A stretch of 8,899 bases of DNA, taken from NCBI GenBank assembly GCA_965363675.1, contig CBDTTW010000125.1, positions 1 through 8,899 of the forward strand, in the 5' to 3' direction. The DNA comes from CBDTTW01 sp965363675. Its GTDB lineage: Bacteria > Bacteroidota > Rhodothermia > Rhodothermales > DASSAV01. The position numbers and the translations under genes were made by a program. Under the pieces are notes generated by a model that made no database searches, was not told where the DNA came from, and was given only the letters and a program-made list of their open reading frames with translations. Of this stretch, positions 5,150 through 8,899 are shown one piece after another (position 1 is the stretch's first letter; the number at the start of each line of letters is the position of its first letter).

Positions 5150-8100
5150 GTGACAGAGACTTCCGCACCCGACGAACCCAGGGTAAGCGCTGCGCACAGC
5201 GCGAACGCCGCCGACCCGTTGCTGCAAAGCGCCCTGGAGCGCATTGCGCGCGCGGGCCGGACGCTCACCGGAGCCGCCGCTGCCTTCGTGACGCGCAACC
5301 GCGACGGCGCCTCGCCCGTTGCGGCCGTCGCCTTTGACCCGGAAACCCCCGAGGGCGCCGTGGAAGCGGGCGCGTCGCTGCCGCAGATGCTCGCGGCGCT
5401 GGAGCGGGCGGGGCTGCGCACGTCGGGATGCGAGATGCTGCGCGCCCCCGGGCGCGCCGTGCTCGGGCGCCTCTGGACGGCGCATGCGCCCGGCCACACC
5501 CTTTCCGAGGACGACAAAGCCTGTCTGCGGATGCTCGCCGGGGCCGCCGAGCGCGAGCTTGCCGCCGCCGACGCGCCGCCCGACCCCCTCGACGCCCCGC
5601 CTTCCGGCGACGGCAGCGACCGCGCGCCGGCCCCGGGGGCTAGCTGGGCCTCGCGGGCGCCGGAGCCTGCCCTGGCGCCCTGGCTGGATGCCGGCGGCGC
5701 CTTTGCGGCTCGGCTGGCCGAGGCGGCGCGGCGCGGGGCGCCCCCCGCAGCAGCGCTCGAAGCGCTGGGCCGCACGCTGGGCGCCTCGTACGCGCGGGCG
5801 CCGGGCGAAGCCGCCGTGTGGCGCGCTCCGGACTGGGCGCCGGAGCCCCAGGCCGAAGCCGCCTTGACGGGTCTGCTCGAAGCCGTAGGCGCGCGCCTGC
5901 GCCCCGGCGAAGCCTTTTGCCTCCGCGCCGACGCCGCCGAGCCGGCCGAGGCCGCCGCGCTCGACGGCGCCGGGGCCGGGTGCGTGCTCGCCGCCGCATT
6001 GGGCCTGCACGCCGATGCCGCCCCAAGTGAGGGGCCCTCGCGCTTCCTTTGCCTCGTCACGCCGCGCGGCGCCGCGCCGCCCGAGCCTGCGCACCTCGAT
6101 TTTCTGCGCTGGGCCGCCGCCTGCTGGGCGGCGCCCGGCCCGGAAGCCGACCCTGCCCCGGAGGCCGCGCTTGCCCCCGACGCCGCCGGCTGCTGGTCCG
6201 ACGCCATCGGCGGCCACCCGGACGCCATCTTCATCGCGCGCGGCCCCGAGGTGCTCTACGCCAACGCGGCCTGCGCCTCGGTGCTGGGCGCCGAAGGCGC
6301 AGAGGGCTTCTGGGCGAGCCTGCCCGAAGGCTTCAGCGCCCAGGCGCAAGCCCTGCTGGACCATGCCGCCGTGCGCGACGCCGCCGAAACGGCCGAGCTG
6401 CCCCTGGAGCGACCGGGCGCCCCCCTCCGCGCCCTCAGCCTGCATGCCGCCCCGACGGCTTTCGGCGGAGGCCCCGCCCTGCTGTGCGTCGCGCGGGACG
6501 TGACGGCCGTCAAAACCCTCGCGGCGCAGGCGCAGCGCCAGGCCAAAATCTTCGACAGCATCTCCGAAAGCGTCGTGCTCACCGACGCCGAGGGCCGCAT
6601 CACCGAGTGGAACCCGGCTTCGGAAGCCCTCTTCGGCGCAAGCGGCGGCCTGACGCTCGGAGCCTCCATCAACGGCCTGTTCTGCTGCGAAGAGCGCGCC
6701 GACCCCTCGGCCCTTTTCGGCCGCATCCTCGAAGCCTCCGGCTCGTGGCGCGGGCTGCTCGAAGCGCCCTGCCCCGGCGCCGAAGCCCGCACCTGCGAAA
6801 CGACCGTCGTTCCGCTCCGGGACGAGGCGCGCCGCACGACGGCCTGGGTGTTCCTCAACCGCGACGTGACCGAGCGCAAGCGCTGGGAAACGGCGCTTCA
6901 GGAAAGCGAAGCCTTCCTGAACACCATCATCGACCACCTGCCGATCTCGGTGTTCGTCAAGGACGCCGCCGACTTGCGGTTCATCCGCTATAACAAAGGC
7001 GCCGAGGAGATCCTGGGCTACGCCAAGGAGGAATTCATCGGGCGCACCGACTACGATTTCTTCACGCGCGAGGAGGCCGACTTCTTCGTGCAGAAAGACC
7101 GCGAGGTGCTCGCCTCGGGCGTGCTGCTGGACATCCCCGAGGAGCCCATCCACACGGGCCACCGGGGCCTGCGCTACCTGCACACGCGCAAAATACCCGT
7201 CCTCGACAGCCACGGCCGCCCCCGTTACCTGCTGGGCATCTCGGAAGACATCACCGAGCGCAAAGAGGCCGTCGAGGCCATCCGCGAGAGCGAGAGCCGC
7301 TACCGCCTCCTCGCCGAGAACGCCACCGACGTAATCACGCGCTACTCGCCCGAGGGCGTGTGCCTCTACGCCTCGCCCGCCTGCCGCGCGCTGACGGGCC
7401 TGGAGCCCGCCGGCATGGTGGGCGCGCCGCTGACGGACCTCGTGCATCCGGACGATGCGGCCGACGTGCGCCGCCGCTTCGAGCAGTGCCTGCTCGGCCA
7501 GAGCGCTCACTTCAGCTACCGGCTGCGCCGCCCCGACGGCGGCTACGGCTACGCCGAGTCGGCGGCGCGCGGCCTCGTGGACCCGGCCACCGGCCTCGTC
7601 ACGGAAGTCATCAGCGTCACGCGCAACATCGACGAGCGCAAGCAATACGAAGTGCAACTCGTCGAGGCGCGCGAGCGGGCCGAGGAGATGAGCCGCCTCA
7701 AATCGGCCTTCCTGGCGAACATGAGCCATGAGATCCGCACCCCCCTTACGGCCATCATCGGCTTCTCGGACGTGATCGCGCACGAGCTGCCCGAAGACTG
7801 CCACGAGTTCCTGGACATGATCCGGCGCAGCGCGCACCGGCTCATGGATACGCTCAACTCGGTGCTCGACCTGGCGCAGCTCGAAAGCAACACCCTGGAG
7901 CTTCAGTCGGAGCGCCTCGACGTGGCCGCCGCCATCGCCGACGGCATGGGCCTTTTCCGCAACACCGCCCACGAAAAGCGCCTCTACCTCCGCTACGACC
8001 GCCCCTTCGAGCCGGTCTACGCCTACGCCGACGCCGACGGCTTCCAGCGGGTGCTCTCGAACCTGCTCTCGAACGCCATGAAGTTTACGCTCGAAGGCGG

Positions 8101-8773
8101 CGTGCACATCGGCATCGTGCAGTCGCGCAGCCACGTCGAGATCCGCGTGCGCGATACGGGCGTCGGGATGAGCGCCGAGTTTCTGCCGAACGTGTTCAGC
8201 GCCTTTCAGCAGGAATCGACGGGCCTGGCGCGCGAGTACGAAGGCAGCGGCCTGGGCCTGCACCTGACGCGCCAGCTCGTGCTGCGCATGGGCGGCGAGA
8301 TTACGGTCGCCAGCGAGAAAGGCGCCGGCTCGACCTTCAGCCTGAGGCTGCCGCGCGCCGAGGGCGGCCACGCCGAAGAAGCCGCGCCCAAGAGCCGCAC
8401 GGCCCACCGCCGCCAGCTCCTGGCCGTCGAGGACGACCCCAACACGCGCACGCTGATCACGCACCTGCTCAGCCGCCGCTACGACGTAGAGCTGACGCGC
8501 ACGGCCGAGGAGGCGCTGACGGCCATGCGCGAGAAGCAGTACGACCTCGTGCTGATGGACATTCACCTCGGCTCGGGGCTCAACGGCGAGCAGGCCCTGC
8601 GCGCCATGCGGCTTTTGCAAGGCTACCAGCATGTGCCCACCATCGCCGTGACGGCCTACGCCCTGCCCGGCGACCGCCAGCGCTTCCTGGAGGCCGGCTT
8701 CGACGGCTACCTGAGCAAGCCCTTCACGCGGCGCCAGCTCGAAGAAGCCGTCGAACAGTTCCTGCCCGGCTGA
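5150..8773 (+). CDS. Hybrid sensor histidine kinase/response regulator (2 GAF-like, 4 PAS, HisKA, HATPase_c, REC)
   Basis: A 1207-residue cytosolic hybrid kinase. Order: GAF-like region about 25-140; Ala/Pro-rich linker about 140-180; second GAF-like region about 180-330; PAS domains about 350-455, 462-577, 585-705 and 713-832 (the last of PAS_3 type with a VHPDD motif); a short coiled coil; HisKA with the H box ANMSHEIRTPL (phosphoacceptor His860); HATPase_c with the N box NLLSNAMKF (Asn975), the G1 box RDTGVGM and the G2 box GSGLGL (1032-1037); and a receiver (about 1088-1205) with the acidic pocket EDD (1094-1096), phosphoacceptor Asp1137 (LVLMDIHLG), Thr1168 and Lys1190 (LSKPF). Every catalytic residue is present. 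The expected flow is ATP to His860 to Asp1137, then to a separate Hpt protein or regulator; none is encoded nearby. The GTG start is used because no earlier in-frame start exists; AAGG at 5135-5138 is a weak, rather distant Shine-Dalgarno motif. No membrane segment is seen. The first 340 residues are strikingly Ala-rich and the GAF assignments there are tentative. Confidence 0.95.
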   Translation: MTETSAPDEPRVSAAHSANAADPLLQSALERIARAGRTLTGAAAAFVTRNRDGASPVAAVAFDPETPEGAVEAGASLPQMLAALERAGLRTSGCEMLRAPGRAVLGRLWTAHAPGHTLSEDDKACLRMLAGAAERELAAADAPPDPLDAPPSGDGSDRAPAPGASWASRAPEPALAPWLDAGGAFAARLAEAARRGAPPAAALEALGRTLGASYARAPGEAAVWRAPDWAPEPQAEAALTGLLEAVGARLRPGEAFCLRADAAEPAEAAALDGAGAGCVLAAALGLHADAAPSEGPSRFLCLVTPRGAAPPEPAHLDFLRWAAACWAAPGPEADPAPEAALAPDAAGCWSDAIGGHPDAIFIARGPEVLYANAACASVLGAEGAEGFWASLPEGFSAQAQALLDHAAVRDAAETAELPLERPGAPLRALSLHAAPTAFGGGPALLCVARDVTAVKTLAAQAQRQAKIFDSISESVVLTDAEGRITEWNPASEALFGASGGLTLGASINGLFCCEERADPSALFGRILEASGSWRGLLEAPCPGAEARTCETTVVPLRDEARRTTAWVFLNRDVTERKRWETALQESEAFLNTIIDHLPISVFVKDAADLRFIRYNKGAEEILGYAKEEFIGRTDYDFFTREEADFFVQKDREVLASGVLLDIPEEPIHTGHRGLRYLHTRKIPVLDSHGRPRYLLGISEDITERKEAVEAIRESESRYRLLAENATDVITRYSPEGVCLYASPACRALTGLEPAGMVGAPLTDLVHPDDAADVRRRFEQCLLGQSAHFSYRLRRPDGGYGYAESAARGLVDPATGLVTEVISVTRNIDERKQYEVQLVEARERAEEMSRLKSAFLANMSHEIRTPLTAIIGFSDVIAHELPEDCHEFLDMIRRSAHRLMDTLNSVLDLAQLESNTLELQSERLDVAAAIADGMGLFRNTAHEKRLYLRYDRPFEPVYAYADADGFQRVLSNLLSNAMKFTLEGGVHIGIVQSRSHVEIRVRDTGVGMSAEFLPNVFSAFQQESTGLAREYEGSGLGLHLTRQLVLRMGGEITVASEKGAGSTFSLRLPRAEGGHAEEAAPKSRTAHRRQLLAVEDDPNTRTLITHLLSRRYDVELTRTAEEALTAMREKQYDLVLMDIHLGSGLNGEQALRAMRLLQGYQHVPTIAVTAYALPGDRQRFLEAGFDGYLSKPFTRRQLEEAVEQFLPG

Positions 8774-8779
8774 AGCGCC

Positions 8780-8813
8780 GCCGCTACGGCAGCGGCTTCC
8801 GCTACGGCAGCGG
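8780..8813. terminator. Candidate bidirectional hairpins between convergent genes
   Basis: GCCGCT (8780-8785) pairs with AGCGGC (8791-8796) around ACGGC, and CCGCT (8799-8803) pairs with AGCGG (8809-8813). They lie in the 28-bp gap between the stop codons of the hybrid kinase and the DUF1080 gene, where a shared terminator would be expected. There is no T-run, so termination activity is uncertain. Confidence 0.3.
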
Positions 8814-8816
8814 CTT
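8781..8816. repeat. 18-bp perfect tandem duplication
   Basis: CCGCTACGGCAGCGGCTT occurs twice with no gap (8781-8798 and 8799-8816). The right copy holds the last four codons and the TAG stop of the DUF1080 gene on the minus strand; the left copy repeats these codons and stop just past the gene's end. The unit of 18 bp keeps the reading frame. Confidence 0.95.
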
Positions 8817-8899
8817 AATGCGGATGTTGCGGAACCGGACTTTTTTGCCGGCTTCGTAGCTCTCGCCCGGATGCACCTGAAGCCCCACGTAGCCTTCGC
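8802..8899 (-). CDS. DUF1080 (3-keto-disaccharide hydrolase-like) protein, C-terminal end only
   Basis: The last 31 codons and the TAG stop (8804-8802) of a minus-strand gene that enters from the right edge. The visible tail includes EGYVGLQVHPGESYEAGKK and then VRFRNIRIKPLP. The GYVGLQ-x-H and V-x-FRNIRIKPL pattern is the characteristic final strand pair of the DUF1080 (PF06439) concanavalin-like fold, a family that includes 3-keto-disaccharide hydrolases and is often secreted in Bacteroidota and Planctomycetota. Any signal peptide, catalytic region or lipid anchor lies outside the window. It is convergent with the hybrid kinase, 28 bp between stop codons, and probably unrelated in function. 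Confidence 0.82.
   Translation of the reverse strand, partial: EGYVGLQVHPGESYEAGKKVRFRNIRIKPLP

Noticed and set aside
4797..5153. Plus-strand 118-codon frame between the TATAAT box and the hybrid kinase, ending in a GTGA overlap
   Set aside because: Roughly one third of its third codon positions are A or T, far more than in the real genes here. The product is Arg-rich and patternless, and several other frames in the region are equally open. Only its last 30 codons are kept, as a possible leader peptide, in the findings.
3636..5168. Minus-strand 510-codon frame across the 133-residue gene, the 2TM gene and the intergenic region
   Set aside because: It runs through two well-supported genes in other frames and across a hairpin-rich non-coding region; its product has no family-like segment.
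4778..8632. Extension of the 2TM reading frame to a 1465-residue protein through the antisense of the hybrid kinase
   Set aside because: The frame is open only because the antisense of the kinase lacks stops. The 2TM protein is complete from the ATG at 4777, and the extension shows no domain.
1..8899. CRISPR array, tRNA or rRNA genes, insertion sequence or prophage
   Set aside because: No spaced repeat array, cloverleaf-like sequence, rRNA motif, transposase or integrase signature was seen on either strand. Repeats found are a short tetranucleotide tract, one 18-bp tandem duplication and hairpins.

Overview
The window is strongly GC-rich. It carries a 2TM-domain protein, two large multi-PAS histidine kinases, the C-terminus of a DUF1080 (3-keto-disaccharide hydrolase-like) protein and few clear Shine-Dalgarno sites. 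Together these suggest a GC-rich member of the Bacteroidota/Rhodothermota (a Rhodothermus, Salinibacter or Rubricoccus type of bacterium). This placement is an inference from gene families and style, not from a marker gene.

Layout from left to right: (1) the 5' part of a small membrane-protein gene on the minus strand runs off the left edge; its N-terminal region holds a (GCGG)5 tetranucleotide repeat. (2) After a hairpin-rich gap of about 110 bp lies a soluble sensor histidine kinase of about 1030 residues on the minus strand, with six PAS-type domains, HisKA and HATPase_c and no receiver. (3) A divergent regulatory region of about 270 bp follows. (4) Two small genes converge: a 133-residue acidic protein of unknown family (plus) and a 180-residue 2TM-domain membrane protein (minus). 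Their TAG stop codons interlock in one CTAG tetramer. (5) A 372-bp divergent intergenic region has several strong hairpins, including an 11-bp stem topped by a UUCG-type tetraloop. (6) A 1207-residue hybrid histidine kinase on the plus strand has two GAF-like regions, four PAS domains, HisKA, HATPase_c and a C-terminal receiver. (7) Its end converges on the last 31 codons of a DUF1080 protein (minus), with an 18-bp tandem duplication at the junction.

The main theme is signal transduction. Two PAS-rich kinases point outward from a convergent pair of small genes, and no DNA-binding response regulator is encoded in the window. Both kinases therefore look like orphans whose output partner lies elsewhere, and the hybrid kinase's receiver probably passes phosphate on through a phosphotransfer protein or another regulator. 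Neither kinase shows a membrane segment, so both are expected to sense cytoplasmic cues. The 2TM protein between them could be a membrane partner, but this is only a contextual guess. No RNA gene, CRISPR array, insertion sequence or phage gene was seen. The most unusual features are non-coding: the structured leader before the hybrid kinase, the shared CTAG stop, and the tetranucleotide repeat at the start of the left-edge gene.
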